A stretch of DNA of 64,000 bases from Streptomyces sp. NBC_01754 (GCF_035918015.1 NZ_CP109132.1:6572001-6636000); one strand, 5' to 3'; counted from the first letter of the stretch, positions 20,159-29,657 are shown. The notes: a model not told the origin generated them from the sequence alone. Numbers and translations are program-made.

Positions 20159-20522
20159 TTCGTCATGCCCTCATCGATAGCCTCGGTGGGTCCCCGGCGC
20201 TCCGAACGCAGCAGCTGTTCCTCGGGTGTTCCGGAGTTCGTCCTTCGCGGCGGCCACCGGCGCGACGAGCTGATCTGCGGGTGGGAGGCCGGGGGTGTCC
20301 GGATCCCGTCCGGCCGCGATCGACCGGACCCGGCCCCGCCCGGCCCGCTTGTCCGCGGCCCGCACAGGGCCGGAGCCGGGGCGAGGTGGCGCCCAGCGGT
20401 CCGCGAGGCCCAGGCCGGGCATCCTTGCTAACCGGAACAACGTTCCGTATGGTTACCGGAACAAGGTTCCGTTTGCTCCGGTGTCGGAGCGGGAGCCTGG
20501 GCCGCCATGAAAGGACACAGTC
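20159..20522 (+). promoter_or_regulatory. Promoter with twin 15-base operators upstream of aldo/keto reductase
   Basis: TTGCTA (20425-20430), a 17-base spacer and TATGGT (20448-20453) form a promoter. The spacer is filled by the palindrome CGGAAC-AAC-GTTCCG (20433-20447). A second copy, CGGAAC-AAG-GTTCCG (20457-20471), sits at the expected start site 24 bases downstream. Two helical turns between sites and full promoter overlap indicate tight repression by a dimeric regulator (TetR or MarR type). No regulator gene adjoins. The rest of the interval (20159-20420) is featureless. Confidence 0.7.
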
Positions 20523-21542
20523 ATGCAGTACCGCACCTTGGGCCGCACCGGTGTGCAGGTCAGCACGCTCGCGCTCGGCGCGATGAACTTCGGCGCGATC
20601 GGCCGCACCACCCAGGAGGAGGCCACCGCGATCGTCGACGCCGCCCTGGAGGGCGGGGTCAACCTCATCGACACCGCCGACATGTACGGCGCCGGCGAGT
20701 CGGAGGAGATGGTCGGCAAGGCCGTCGCCGGCCGCCGGGACGACATCGTGCTGGCCACGAAGGCCACCATGCCGATGGGCGACGAGCGCAACCACCGGGG
20801 CAGCTCGCGCCGCTGGCTGGTCACCGCGCTGGACAACAGCCTGCGCCGCCTCGGTGTCGACCACGTCGATCTGTACCAGATCCACCGGTGGGACCCGAGC
20901 ACCAGCGACGAGGAGACGCTGTCCGCTCTCACCGACCTGCAACGCTCGGGCAAGATCCGCTACTTCGGCTCCTCGACCTTCCCGGCGTACCGCGTCGTGC
21001 AGGCGCAGTGGGCCGCCCGGGCGAACCACCTGGGCCGCTACGTCACCGAGCAGCCCAGCTACTCCATCCTCCAGCGCGGGATCGAGGGCGACGTCCTGCC
21101 CGTGGCCGAGGAGTACGGGCTCGGTGTACTGGCCTGGAGCCCGCTGGCCACGGGCTGGCTGTCGGGGGCCGTCCGCGAGGGCCGGGAGATCACCACCAGC
21201 CGCTCGAAGATCCTGCCGGAGCGCTTCGACCTCTCCCTGCCGTCCAACCGGGCCAGGCTCGACGCGGTCGAGCGGCTGGCGAAGGTCGCCGACGAGTCGG
21301 GGCTGACCATGATCCAGCTCGCCCTCGGATTCGTGACCGCGCACCCCGCCGTGACCGCCGCGCTCATCGGCCCCCGGACCCAGGAGCACCTGCGTACGCA
21401 GCTCGCCGCCGCCGACACCGTGCTCCCCGCCGACGTGCTGGACGCGATCGACGCGATCGTCGCCCCCGGCACCGACCTGGCCGCGCAGGAGAAGTTCGAC
21501 ACCCCGCCCGCGCTGCTCGACCCGTCGCTGCGGCGTCGCTGA
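20523..21542 (+). CDS. Aldo/keto reductase
   Basis: A 339-residue NADPH-dependent AKR of the short TIM-barrel type. The tetrad is visible as Asp and Tyr in LIDTADMYG, Lys in LATKATM and His in YQIHRW; the cofactor end reads ALIGPRTQEHL. AAAGGA lies eight bases before ATG 20523. Substrate unknown. Control by the twin operator suggests induction by a specific compound, perhaps an electrophilic aldehyde or a xenobiotic. Confidence 0.9.
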   Translation: MQYRTLGRTGVQVSTLALGAMNFGAIGRTTQEEATAIVDAALEGGVNLIDTADMYGAGESEEMVGKAVAGRRDDIVLATKATMPMGDERNHRGSSRRWLVTALDNSLRRLGVDHVDLYQIHRWDPSTSDEETLSALTDLQRSGKIRYFGSSTFPAYRVVQAQWAARANHLGRYVTEQPSYSILQRGIEGDVLPVAEEYGLGVLAWSPLATGWLSGAVREGREITTSRSKILPERFDLSLPSNRARLDAVERLAKVADESGLTMIQLALGFVTAHPAVTAALIGPRTQEHLRTQLAAADTVLPADVLDAIDAIVAPGTDLAAQEKFDTPPALLDPSLRRR

Positions 21543-21740
21543 GCGTTCGGGGCGGGGCTCGTCCCCTTCCGGCCGCCTCTCCCGCGCCTCCGGGTGCGGC
21601 GGCCGGCACCACCGCACCGGCGGCCTCCCCGCCCCCGCACGGGGGCGGACCGGGGCCGCGGCCGTACCCGCCCCGGGTACACGAGGGCCCGGAGCGACCC
21701 GTCCCGAGGCACCCCGTGTCGGTCGTGCTTAGCTGGAGGC

Positions 21741-22598
21741 ATGATCGATGACTTCCTCGCGGACACAGGTAACCCGAAACGGGTGGAGGTAGCGGTCCGG
21801 GCGGCGGCCGCGGCCGAGATCCTGCCCCGCTACCGGCAGCTCGCCGCGCACGAGATCGTCGAGAAGAGCGGGCCGCACGACCTGGTCACCGCCGCCGACC
21901 GGCTCGCCGAGGAGCACCTGACGGCCTCCCTGACCCGGCTGCTGCCCGGTTCCGTCGTGGTCGGCGAGGAGGCCGTCCACGCCGACCCGGCGGTGTACGA
22001 CGCGCTCGGCGGCGACGACCCCGTCTGGATCGTCGACCCCGTCGACGGCACCCGGCAGTTCGTCCACGGCGAACCCGGCTTCTGCACCCTGGTGGCCCTC
22101 GCCCACCACGGCGAGGTGTACGCCTCCTGGACGTACGCTCCCGTGCTCGACGAGCTGGCCGTCGCCGTACGCGGTCGCGGCGCCACGCTCAACGGGACTC
22201 CGGTGCACAGCGGCTCGCCCGCGCCGGGTGCGGTGCTCAAGGTGGCGATGTCGCACCCCGACTACACCTCCGACGCCCAGAAGCGGGCCCTGCTGGGCCT
22301 GTGTACCGAGGGCATCGACGCACGCCCCTGCGGATCGGCGGGTCTGGAATACCTCGCCGTCGCCTCCGGGGCACAGGACGCCGTCGCGTTCAACTGGGAA
22401 CTCGCGTGGGACCACGCGGCCGGTCTGCTGCTGGTCACCGAGGCGGGCGGTGCCCAGTCGACGCTTTCCGGTGTCCCGTACCGCGTCACCGGGGGCAACG
22501 ACCTTCCGTTCACCGCGGCCAGGGACGCGGCGACGGCCGAACGGGTCCTGGACGCGTTGCGGGCCGGAGCGCGCGGGGGCGGCCCCACGGACGGCTGA
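21741..22598 (+). CDS. Inositol monophosphatase-family phosphatase
   Basis: A 285-residue Mg-dependent phosphatase. Metal ligands are visible: VVGEEAVHAD (Glu), WIVDPVDGTRQFVHG (the signature DPxDGT) and the late WELAWDHAAGLLLVTEAGG. ATG 21741 is preceded by CTGGAGG at a normal distance; the open frame upstream is shadow. Possible substrates are inositol phosphate, histidinol phosphate or 3',5'-bisphosphate nucleotides; the sequence does not decide. Convergent with the nucleotidyltransferase. Confidence 0.88.
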   Translation: MIDDFLADTGNPKRVEVAVRAAAAAEILPRYRQLAAHEIVEKSGPHDLVTAADRLAEEHLTASLTRLLPGSVVVGEEAVHADPAVYDALGGDDPVWIVDPVDGTRQFVHGEPGFCTLVALAHHGEVYASWTYAPVLDELAVAVRGRGATLNGTPVHSGSPAPGAVLKVAMSHPDYTSDAQKRALLGLCTEGIDARPCGSAGLEYLAVASGAQDAVAFNWELAWDHAAGLLLVTEAGGAQSTLSGVPYRVTGGNDLPFTAARDAATAERVLDALRAGARGGGPTDG

Positions 22599-22638
22599 CG
22601 GTCCCCGGCGGCCGCCCGCCCGGCTCAGGCGGCCCGAC

Positions 22639-23505
22639 TCAGGCCGTCCGGCCCGTGCCCGGGCCTCCGCCGCCCGGCACGCGCGGGCCGCCCCCGTCCA
22701 GCACCGCCCGCACGTCCCGTACGACGCCGGCCGCGGTCTCCACCGCGGCGGCGTCCAGGCCGCGCAGCGCCCTCGCGACGCGGTCCGCGAAACCCGCGGG
22801 GCTCCGGGGCAGGGCCGCCGTGGCGGCGAGCGCGCCCTTCTCGTTCAGGCACCAGACGCGGTGGTGGGCGTGGAGGGACTGGGCGAGGACGCCGAAGGCC
22901 TTCGACAGGCACAGGGCCACATGGAGGGTGTCGCCGGACGGAGCGGACTTGCGGGCGGCCGCCACGGAGAACTCCGCCTCCCACGCGGCGCCGGTCAGCG
23001 CCTCGCGCAACGGTTCGGGGTAGGTGCGCGCCGCCTGCTGAAGGGCCGTCAGCAGGCCGGTCCCGTCCTGGAGCAGATGGCCCAGGGCGACCTCCCCGAC
23101 GTAACAGGGCGACCAGAATCCCAGGGGATGGCCTGGTTGGACGCCCACCTCGAAGCGGCCCGCACGGCAGTCGGCCCAGATCGCTTCCACCCGGTCCAGG
23201 TCACGCAGGATCCAGTCGACGGCGACCCCGTCCACCGTCAGCCACGCACCGCCGTTCACCCACGGACCCCAGCCGCCCGGACCCGCCACCTCCACCGGCG
23301 CCCCGTGGAAACGGGCGGCCAGGGCGGTGAGTCCAGCCAGGTCGGGGGTGCCCCGGTAGTAGAGGCCCAGGTCCCAGTCGGAGTCCGGCCGGTGCGTGCC
23401 GCGGGCGCGGCTGCCGCCCAGGGCGACGGCTTCGATGCCCGGCAGCCGGGTGAGCAGGGCGGCCATCTCGGCGACGGCGGGGGAAGGGGCGCGGGGGGAG
23501 TCCAT
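22639..23505 (-). CDS. Pol-beta-type nucleotidyltransferase domain protein
   Basis: A 288-residue protein. The nucleotidyltransferase core is near residues 25-50: GGSRARGTHRPDSDWDLGLYY, with the GS and DxD metal-binding motif. The C-terminal 150 residues are helical (ALQQAARTYPEPLREALTG, ALCLSKAFGVLAQSLHA), as in kanamycin-type or HEPN-associated enzymes. No Shine-Dalgarno precedes ATG 23505; the coding strand shows CCTCC there, so it may be leaderless. Substrate unknown: adenylylation of an antibiotic or a protein is possible. Divergent from the FAD gene 86 bases away. Confidence 0.8.
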   Translation of the reverse strand: MDSPRAPSPAVAEMAALLTRLPGIEAVALGGSRARGTHRPDSDWDLGLYYRGTPDLAGLTALAARFHGAPVEVAGPGGWGPWVNGGAWLTVDGVAVDWILRDLDRVEAIWADCRAGRFEVGVQPGHPLGFWSPCYVGEVALGHLLQDGTGLLTALQQAARTYPEPLREALTGAAWEAEFSVAAARKSAPSGDTLHVALCLSKAFGVLAQSLHAHHRVWCLNEKGALAATAALPRSPAGFADRVARALRGLDAAAVETAAGVVRDVRAVLDGGGPRVPGGGGPGTGRTA

Positions 23506-23591
23506 CGGGGAGGAGGCTACCCGGAGGCCCGTCGCCGGTGCGCCCGAATATCCTGGCCCCAGAGGCCGTCGGCTGACGAAGGAGTCCGAAG

Positions 23592-25007
23592 GTGCCATCG
23601 ATGCTGGATGCCGTCGTGGTGGGCGCGGGCCCCAACGGGCTGACCGCCGCTGTCGAACTGGCCCGCCGGGGCTTCGCCGTGGAGGTGTTCGAGGCCGGGG
23701 CGACCGTCGGGGGCGGCGCGCGCACGGAGGAACTCACCCTTCCCGGCTTCCGGCACGACCCCTGTTCCGCCGTCCACCCGCTGGGGATCGGCTCGCCCGC
23801 CTTCGACGCCATGCCGCTCGCCCGGCACGGACTGGAATGGCTCCAGCCCGAACTGGCGCTCGCCCACCCCTTCCCGGACGGCTCCGCCGCCGTACTCGCC
23901 CGGTCGGTGGGGCAGAGTGCCATGACGCTCGGCCCCCGGGACGCCGGGGCCTACCGCCGGACGATCGCGCCCTACCTCGGGCACTGGGACACCCTGGCCG
24001 AGGACTTCCTGCGCACTCCGTGGGACGGGCTGCCCCGCGATCCGTACCGCTGGGCGAGGTTCGGGCTGGACGCGCTCCCGCCGGCCACCCTGCTCGCCCG
24101 GCGCTTCCAGGGCGCCAGGGCGCGCGGGCTGATCGCCGGGCTCGCCGCGCACGCCATCGCGCCCACCAGCGGGATCGCCACGAGCGGGATCGCCCTGCTC
24201 TTCGCGATCGCCGCGCACGAGAGGGGCTGGCCCGTGCCCCGCGGCGGCTCCCAGGCCATCTCGGACGCCCTGGCCTCCTACCTCCGTGAGCAGGGCGGCA
24301 CCGTTCGTACCGACACGGAGGTCAGACGCCTGGACGAGCTGCCGCCCGCCCGCGCGTACGTCTTCGACACCTCGCCCACCGCCCTCGCCCGCATCGCCGG
24401 ACTGGGCGGTGCCTATCGGGGCTACCGGTACGGAGCCTCCTGCTTCAAGATCGATTACGCCCTCTCGGGGCCGGTGCCCTGGACCGCCGGGGAAGCCCGC
24501 AGGGCCGGTACCGTCCACGTCGGACCCACCGCCGCCGAGATCGACGGCGCCCTGCGCGCCGCGGTGGACGGCCGCGACCCGAGCGTCCCCTTCCTGATCA
24601 CGGCACAGCCCAGCCTCGTCGACCCCTCGCGTGCCCCCGAGGGCCGCCATGTCTTCTGGGTGTACGGCCATGTCCCCGCACACTGGGAGGGGGACGCCAC
24701 CGACGTCATCGAGCGGCAGCTGGAGCGCTTCGCCCCCGGATTCCGCGACCTGGTCCTGGCCCGTGCGACCGCGGGCCCGCCCCGGATCGCCGCGCGCAAC
24801 GCCAACTACGTCGGTGGGGACATCGCCTCCGGCGCCTTCGCCGGACTCCAGACGGTGATCCGCCCCAGGCTGGCCAGGGTGCCGTACGCCACCGCTCACC
24901 CGGCGGTCTTCCTCTGTTCCTCGGCCACCCCGCCGGGACCGGGTGTCCACGGCATGTCCGGCCACCACGCGGCGAAGGCGGTGTGGCGGCGGCTGCGCGC
25001 CGCGTGA
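23592..25007 (+). CDS. FAD-dependent oxidoreductase, phytoene desaturase/amine oxidase superfamily
   Basis: A 471-residue flavoprotein with the dinucleotide-binding motif at its very start ([20 protein letters not shown]) and the C-terminal FAD-contact segment [19 protein letters not shown] 23592 is preferred because GGAG lies seven bases upstream; ATG 23601 is too far from it. It resembles the CrtI-like/NAD(P)-binding group often left unassigned in Streptomyces. No carotenoid genes are nearby, so the substrate is open. A 14-base hairpin follows. Confidence 0.85.
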   Translation: MPSMLDAVVVGAGPNGLTAAVELARRGFAVEVFEAGATVGGGARTEELTLPGFRHDPCSAVHPLGIGSPAFDAMPLARHGLEWLQPELALAHPFPDGSAAVLARSVGQSAMTLGPRDAGAYRRTIAPYLGHWDTLAEDFLRTPWDGLPRDPYRWARFGLDALPPATLLARRFQGARARGLIAGLAAHAIAPTSGIATSGIALLFAIAAHERGWPVPRGGSQAISDALASYLREQGGTVRTDTEVRRLDELPPARAYVFDTSPTALARIAGLGGAYRGYRYGASCFKIDYALSGPVPWTAGEARRAGTVHVGPTAAEIDGALRAAVDGRDPSVPFLITAQPSLVDPSRAPEGRHVFWVYGHVPAHWEGDATDVIERQLERFAPGFRDLVLARATAGPPRIAARNANYVGGDIASGAFAGLQTVIRPRLARVPYATAHPAVFLCSSATPPGPGVHGMSGHHAAKAVWRRLRAA

Positions 25008-25083
25008 TCCCCGCGCCGGCTCGGCCGCGCGTGGTCCCGCGACCCCGTGCCCGGGTGGCGGCGAGGACACCGCGGTGTGTGGG

Positions 25084-25119
25084 CCGGGGGCGGGCCGGCC
25101 GTGCGCGGCCCGCCCCCGG
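25084..25119. terminator. Convergent terminator
   Basis: Perfect 14-base arms CCGGGGGCGGGCCG (25084-25097) and its complement (25106-25119) with an 8-base loop, between the FAD oxidoreductase and the symporter operon that reads toward it. Confidence 0.7.
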
Positions 25120-25126
25120 GGCCGGG

Positions 25127-25258
25127 TCAGATGAGGTCGCGTCCCTCGCGACGGGCCTCCGCCCATTCGCGGAAGAACGCACGGCTGATCACGAACAGGA
25201 CGGCGGCCACGACGGCGGGCCACACCAGGATGTACACACTCAGGGCGACGGTGGTCAC
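25127..25258 (-). CDS. 43-residue membrane protein, small partner of the symporter
   Basis: A very short gene with a strong AAGGAG six bases before GTG 25258. The protein (VTTVALSVYILVWPAVV...GRDLI) has one hydrophobic helix at about 4-25 followed by a basic/acidic cytoplasmic tail (REWAEARREGRD). It lies 16 bases downstream of the sodium:solute symporter on the same strand, so it is co-transcribed. One-helix partners are known for several SSS-family transporters, where they aid stability or transport. The longer open frame covering the position is only antisense extension. Confidence 0.75.
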   Translation of the reverse strand: MTTVALSVYILVWPAVVAAVLFVISRAFFREWAEARREGRDLI

Positions 25259-25274
25259 GGTTTCTCCTTCTGAC

Positions 25275-27029
25275 TCACTTGGTGTTCGCGGCGGGCTCGG
25301 GTGCGCTCTCGCCGCCGGCCGGGTCCGGCACCCGTCCGGGGACGTCCGGCTCGGCCCCGCCGGCGCCCGGTCCGGTGTCCACCCTCGCGGCGGACCCGTC
25401 GTCGAAGTCACCGGTGCGCTGCGCGATGACGGCGAAGTCGAAGCGCTCGCGCCGGCCCACGGACATGGCCCAGCAGACGACGGTACTGACGGAGTAGGCG
25501 ACGAGCGAGCCGCACAACGTCGCGTACTGGTGCAGGGAGCCGATGGCGAACGGCGCGGAGACCAGTACGGCCAGCACGCCGACGACCTTGGCCGCCTTGG
25601 CGCCGAAGAAGCCGAAGACCATCAGCCCGAGCACGACGCCGATACCGACGACCGACAGCACGTCCACGACGATGCCGAAGACGCCGTCCACCGGGATCCA
25701 GCCGAAGCGGACCGGCAGGAACACGGCGAGCGCCGCGAGCACCGAGACGGTGAACGCCTTGTTGGTGACCTTCTCCCAGTAGAAGCTGGCCAGCACCGGG
25801 AAGACGAGCGCGCCCCACAGCGCGCCGACGAACACCAGCAGGTCCAGGATGCTCAGCTGGAGGCTGGCGAAGGCCACGGCCGCGGCGGTCGCCACCACCA
25901 TGGTGACCCGCCCGATCAGCAGCATCGTCCTGGGGTTCGCCTTCTTGCCACCCGCGACGTTCTGCCCGTAGACGTCGGTCATCATGATCGCGGAGAGGGC
26001 CGAGAGGTCGGAGTCCGCGGTGGAGGACAGCGCCCCGACGATCATGATGAAGAAGAGCGCCAGCAGCACGGGCGGCAGGTAGGTGGCGGCCATCTCGGGG
26101 ATGAGGTTGTTCATGTCGCCGCCTGACGGCTCGAACCCCAGGTAGAGGGCGAGCACCCCGAGCATGCCGACGCCGATCACCATCGCGCCGTAGCCGACGG
26201 TCGCGGTCACGAAGGTCGGCTTGATCAGGTTCTGCTTCACGGCGAAGAGCCGCTGCGCGATGGTCTGGTTGCCGATGGCGTAGGCCAGGACCGCGGCGAT
26301 GTAGGGGGCGCCCTGCCCCATGAACGCCTCGCTGGAGAAGAAGTTGCCCTGCTGGGGTGTCAGGTTCACCGCGCCCGTCTCGAACGCGGCTGGGAACCCG
26401 GCCGCGAAGAAGATGAACGGGACGATCACCGCCACCGCGCCGAGCATCGCGACGACCTGCACGAAGTCGGTCAGTACGGAGGCGCGGAACCCGGACCACA
26501 AGGTGTAGAGCAGCACACCCGCGGCCACGGCGAAGACGCCCTGGATGAAGTTGAAGGGCGACAGCAGGGAGATGAGCACGCCGCCCGCGATGAAGTTGGA
26601 CATCAGGCTGATCAGGCTGCCGACGATGTTCGAGCCCGCGAGCATCAACTGGCTGGAACGGCCGTGCCGGACGTACATGACCTCGGCCAGTGTGTGGGCC
26701 TTCGGCGCGACGGCCCGGATGCGCTTGCCGAACGGGTAGATGAAGAGAATCATCAGGGCGCCCCAGAGCCCGTAGTGGATGGGGCCCGATATGCCGTAGG
26801 TGTACCCGGACGTCGCGGAGGCGTACATCGAGGACGCCCAGATCCACGTCGCGGTCATGCTCGCGGCGGAGATGCCGAAGCCGATGTTGTTGCCGCCGGT
26901 CATGTACCCGTCGGCGTTCTCGTCCTTCTTGCCGATGCGGGTGGAGATCAGGAAGGTCCCTCCGTAGAAGAAGACCAGCAGTCCGACTACCACCCACGCG
27001 CTGAACTGGGCTGTTTCCATTCCGCTCAC
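25275..27029 (-). CDS. Sodium:solute symporter (SSS family)
   Basis: A protein of about 584 residues with around 13 transmembrane helices. Family marks include GGNNIGFGISAASMTATWIWASSM, the central segment AIGNQTIAQRLFAVK, and the sodium-site helix GALSSTADSDLSALSAIMMTD. The start is uncertain: GTG 27029 has GAGG at eight bases, while ATG 27035 and ATG 27020 have poor spacing. The C-terminal 60 residues are Pro/Gly/Glu-rich and cytosolic. The solute is unknown (organic acid, amino acid or purine-like). It forms an operon with the downstream 43-residue protein. Confidence 0.9.
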   Translation of the reverse strand: MSGMETAQFSAWVVVGLLVFFYGGTFLISTRIGKKDENADGYMTGGNNIGFGISAASMTATWIWASSMYASATSGYTYGISGPIHYGLWGALMILFIYPFGKRIRAVAPKAHTLAEVMYVRHGRSSQLMLAGSNIVGSLISLMSNFIAGGVLISLLSPFNFIQGVFAVAAGVLLYTLWSGFRASVLTDFVQVVAMLGAVAVIVPFIFFAAGFPAAFETGAVNLTPQQGNFFSSEAFMGQGAPYIAAVLAYAIGNQTIAQRLFAVKQNLIKPTFVTATVGYGAMVIGVGMLGVLALYLGFEPSGGDMNNLIPEMAATYLPPVLLALFFIMIVGALSSTADSDLSALSAIMMTDVYGQNVAGGKKANPRTMLLIGRVTMVVATAAAVAFASLQLSILDLLVFVGALWGALVFPVLASFYWEKVTNKAFTVSVLAALAVFLPVRFGWIPVDGVFGIVVDVLSVVGIGVVLGLMVFGFFGAKAAKVVGVLAVLVSAPFAIGSLHQYATLCGSLVAYSVSTVVCWAMSVGRRERFDFAVIAQRTGDFDDGSAARVDTGPGAGGAEPDVPGRVPDPAGGESAPEPAANTK

Positions 27030-27623
27030 ACACATCACCTCTTTCGACTCACGGAGCCCGGCGTCAGCCGTGGCGCCCGACGTGTCGACCCGGGGCTGTG
27101 TGCGCGTCCCGCGCGCCGTGGGCGCAGATAGGGCTCCTACTCCGCCCCCCGAAACGCGTCGTCGCGGCAATCGGGGGCGTTCTTCACCTCGTAGCGGACT
27201 CTTTGGGTCCGCAAACGCTTGGCACGATAACAGCCCTCCGGAATTTGTCGATCTTAGCTCCGAGCCTGTACGCAGGGGCGCAGCGATTCCCGATATGCGG
27301 CTTAAATAGAGAGTGTTGCCCTTTGCTAGGCCTGTTTGTCTCGCCTTGTCGGATTCCGGGGTGCCGAGGTCGGCCGGCTTCTTTGCGGGTCGCACTTGCG
27401 ACGGCGGTCGCTTCGTTATGCGGTGGTGATCAGCCGGGGGTGCCTGAAGCACCGGCCGGCGGTCCCGGCGGGCGCGCGGGGGTGACGCGCCGGACCGTCC
27501 GGGGGCCGCACCGGCGTGTCCGGCACGTACCGACGTCCGAGGAGGGCGGGGGAGCCCTGGCAGTGCGCTGTCGGTGTCGGATTTCCGCCAGCTCCAGGAC
27601 GCCCGGTGGCCCATCCTTGAAGC
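27030..27623. promoter_or_regulatory. AT-richer divergent intergenic region with symporter promoter
   Basis: About 590 bases, clearly less GC-rich than the surroundings at 27180-27420. On the minus strand, TCGACA (27246-27251), a 16-base spacer and TATCGT (27224-27229) could be the symporter promoter. An inverted repeat GCGGAC-N7-GTCCGC (27194-27212) lies just downstream of it, inside the leader, where it could act as operator or attenuator. No ORF has coding character. No Ada box was recognised before the alkylation-repair gene. Confidence 0.4.
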
Positions 27624-29096
27624 ATGTACACCGACACCGAGCGCTGTGAGCGGGCCGTCCGGTCGAAGGACGCCCGGTTCGACGGCTGGTTCTTCACGGC
27701 GGTCCTGACCACTCGGATCTACTGCCGCCCCAGCTGTCCCGTGGTGCCGCCCAAGGCCTACAACATGGCCTTCTACCCCAGCGCCGCCGCCTGCCAGCAG
27801 GCCGGGTTCCGGGCCTGCAAGCGATGCCGCCCCGACACGAGCCCCGGCTCGCCGGAGTGGAACGTCCGCGCGGACTCCGTCGCCCGGGCCATGCGCCTCA
27901 TCCAGGACGGCGTCGTCGACCGGGAGGGCGTGCCCGGTCTCGCCGCGCGGCTCGGCTACTCCGCCCGGCAGATCGAGCGCCAGCTGCTCGCCGAGCTCGG
28001 CGCCGGTCCTCTCGCGCTGGCCCGCTCGCAGCGGGCCCAGACCGCCCGGGTCCTCATCGAGACGACCGCGCTCCCGATGGCCGAGGTCGCGTTCGCCGCC
28101 GGGTTCTCCTCGGTCCGCACGTTCAACGACACCGTGCGCGAGGTCTTCGCACTGGCGCCGGGGGAGTTGCGCGGCCGGGCCGCCCCCGGGGCCCCACGGC
28201 CCGCCACGCCCGGTGTCATCGCCCTGCGCCTCCCGTACCGTGAGCCCCTCAACCCGAGCAACCTCTTCGGCCACCTCGCCGCCACCGCCGTCCCCGGCGT
28301 CGAGGAGTGGCGCGAGGGCGCCTACCGGCGCACGCTCACCCTGCCGCACGGACACGGCATCGTGTCGCTCTCCCCGCAGCCCGGCCACATCGCCTGCCGC
28401 CTCTCCCTCACCGACCCCCGCGACCTCACCCAGGCCATCAGCCGGTGCCGCCGGCTGCTCGACCTCGACGCCGATCCGGTCGCCGTCGACGAGCAACTGC
28501 GCGCCGACCCGCTGCTCGCCCCGCTGGTCGACGCGGCCCCGGGGCGGCGGGTGCCGCGTACGGTCGACGCGGCGGAGTTCGCCGTACGGGCGGTGCTCGG
28601 CCAGCAGGTGTCCACAGCCGCCGCCCGCACCCACGCGGCCCGGCTGGTCACCACCCACGGGGTGCCGGTCGAGGACCCCGAGGGCGGGCTCACCCGTCTC
28701 TTCCCGACCTCCGGGGCACTGGCCGGTCTGGACCCCGGGGCCCTCGCCCTGCCGGGCAGCCGCCGCACCACGCTCACCGGCCTGGTGGCCGCCCTCAACG
28801 ACGGGTCCCTTCCACTGGGCGAGGGCGCCGACCGGGAGCAGGCACGGGCCCGGCTGAAGACCCTGCCCGGGTTCGGGCCCTGGACCGTCGAGGTGATCGC
28901 GATGCGTGCCCTCGGTGACCCGGACGCCTTCCTCGCCACCGACCTCGGGGTCCGCAGGGCAGCCGGGCACCTCGGCCTTCCGTCGACCCCGGCGGCCCTC
29001 ACCGCGCGCGCCGCACGGTGGCGCCCCTGGCGCGCGTATGCCGTGCAGTACCTGTGGACCGTCGACGACCACCCCATCAACCACCTGCCCGCGTGA
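27624..29096 (+). CDS. Ada-type regulator fused to AlkA-type 3-methyladenine DNA glycosylase
   Basis: A 490-residue fusion. Residues 1-75 are the Ada zinc/methyl-phosphotriester domain with C34, C38, C65 and C68 (RIYCRPSC, CKRCRPD). Residues 80-170 are an AraC-type DNA-binding domain (LAARLGYSARQIERQLLAELG, VAFAAGFSSVRTFNDTVREVF). Residues 190-485 are AlkA_N plus the HhH-GPD glycosylase (VLGQQVSTAAARTHAARL; LPGFGPWTVEVIAMRALGDPDAF with catalytic Asp after the hairpin). It should sense methylation damage, activate repair genes and excise alkylated bases. MGMT follows 25 bases later in the same operon. Confidence 0.93.
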   Translation: MYTDTERCERAVRSKDARFDGWFFTAVLTTRIYCRPSCPVVPPKAYNMAFYPSAAACQQAGFRACKRCRPDTSPGSPEWNVRADSVARAMRLIQDGVVDREGVPGLAARLGYSARQIERQLLAELGAGPLALARSQRAQTARVLIETTALPMAEVAFAAGFSSVRTFNDTVREVFALAPGELRGRAAPGAPRPATPGVIALRLPYREPLNPSNLFGHLAATAVPGVEEWREGAYRRTLTLPHGHGIVSLSPQPGHIACRLSLTDPRDLTQAISRCRRLLDLDADPVAVDEQLRADPLLAPLVDAAPGRRVPRTVDAAEFAVRAVLGQQVSTAAARTHAARLVTTHGVPVEDPEGGLTRLFPTSGALAGLDPGALALPGSRRTTLTGLVAALNDGSLPLGEGADREQARARLKTLPGFGPWTVEVIAMRALGDPDAFLATDLGVRRAAGHLGLPSTPAALTARAARWRPWRAYAVQYLWTVDDHPINHLPA

Positions 29097-29121
29097 GCAC
29101 CCGTCATCCGAAGGACGCCTC

Positions 29122-29643
29122 ATGACCAGCACCCTCTCCACCCGGACCCGGCGGCACACGGTCCTCGACAGCCCGTACGGGCCACTCACCCTGGTCGCCA
29201 CCGACGGCGTCCTGGCGGGCCTGTACATGACCGAGCAGCGTCACCGCCCACCCGAGGAGACCTTCGGCGCACCGGACCCCGGGCCCTTCGCCGAGGCCGC
29301 CCGCCAGCTGGACGCCTACTTCGCCGGCGAGCTCACGGACTTCGACCTGCCGCTGCGCCTGGACGGCACCCCCTTCCAGCGCGGTGTCTGGGCGGAGCTC
29401 GTCCGGATCCCGTACGGCGCGACCCGCTCCTACGGCGAGCTCGCCGAACGCCTCGGCAAGCCCGGCGCCTCCCGTGCGGTGGGCCTGGCCAACGGCCGGA
29501 ACCCGATCGGGATCATCGTCCCCTGCCACCGCGTCGTCGGAGCCTCCGGCGGCCTCACCGGCTACGGCGGCGGGCTGGAGCGCAAGCAGCGGCTGCTGGC
29601 CTTCGAGCGGGGAAAGGACGACGCCGTACCGGCCCTGTTCTGA
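29122..29643 (+). CDS. ogt: Methylated-DNA-protein cysteine methyltransferase
   Basis: A 173-residue suicide repair protein removing O6-alkylguanine. The acceptor Cys is in IIVPCHRVVG, with the helix-turn-helix RAVGLANGRNPIG just before and the GLTGYGGGLERKQRLL tail after it. ATG 29122 has AAGGA nine bases upstream; the frame extends upstream into the glycosylase gene without a supported start. Because the upstream protein lacks a methyltransferase domain, this gene supplies the O6-repair half of the adaptive response. Confidence 0.94.
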   Translation: MTSTLSTRTRRHTVLDSPYGPLTLVATDGVLAGLYMTEQRHRPPEETFGAPDPGPFAEAARQLDAYFAGELTDFDLPLRLDGTPFQRGVWAELVRIPYGATRSYGELAERLGKPGASRAVGLANGRNPIGIIVPCHRVVGASGGLTGYGGGLERKQRLLAFERGKDDAVPALF

Positions 29644-29657
29644 GAGCCGGTACGGCG
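29622..29657. terminator. Terminator of the alkylation-repair operon
   Basis: Perfect 12-base arms CGCCGTACCGGC (29622-29633) and GCCGGTACGGCG (29646-29657) span the ogt stop codon. A second hairpin GGACGCC-TGAGG-GGCGTCC follows at 29662-29680. The convergent transporter gene ends at 29723. Confidence 0.65.

Noticed and set aside
25275..29228. Single 1317-residue protein covering the symporter and extending 2.2 kb upstream
   Set aside because: Only 25275-27029 is coding; the extension crosses the AT-richer intergenic region and is antisense to the Ada/AlkA gene.
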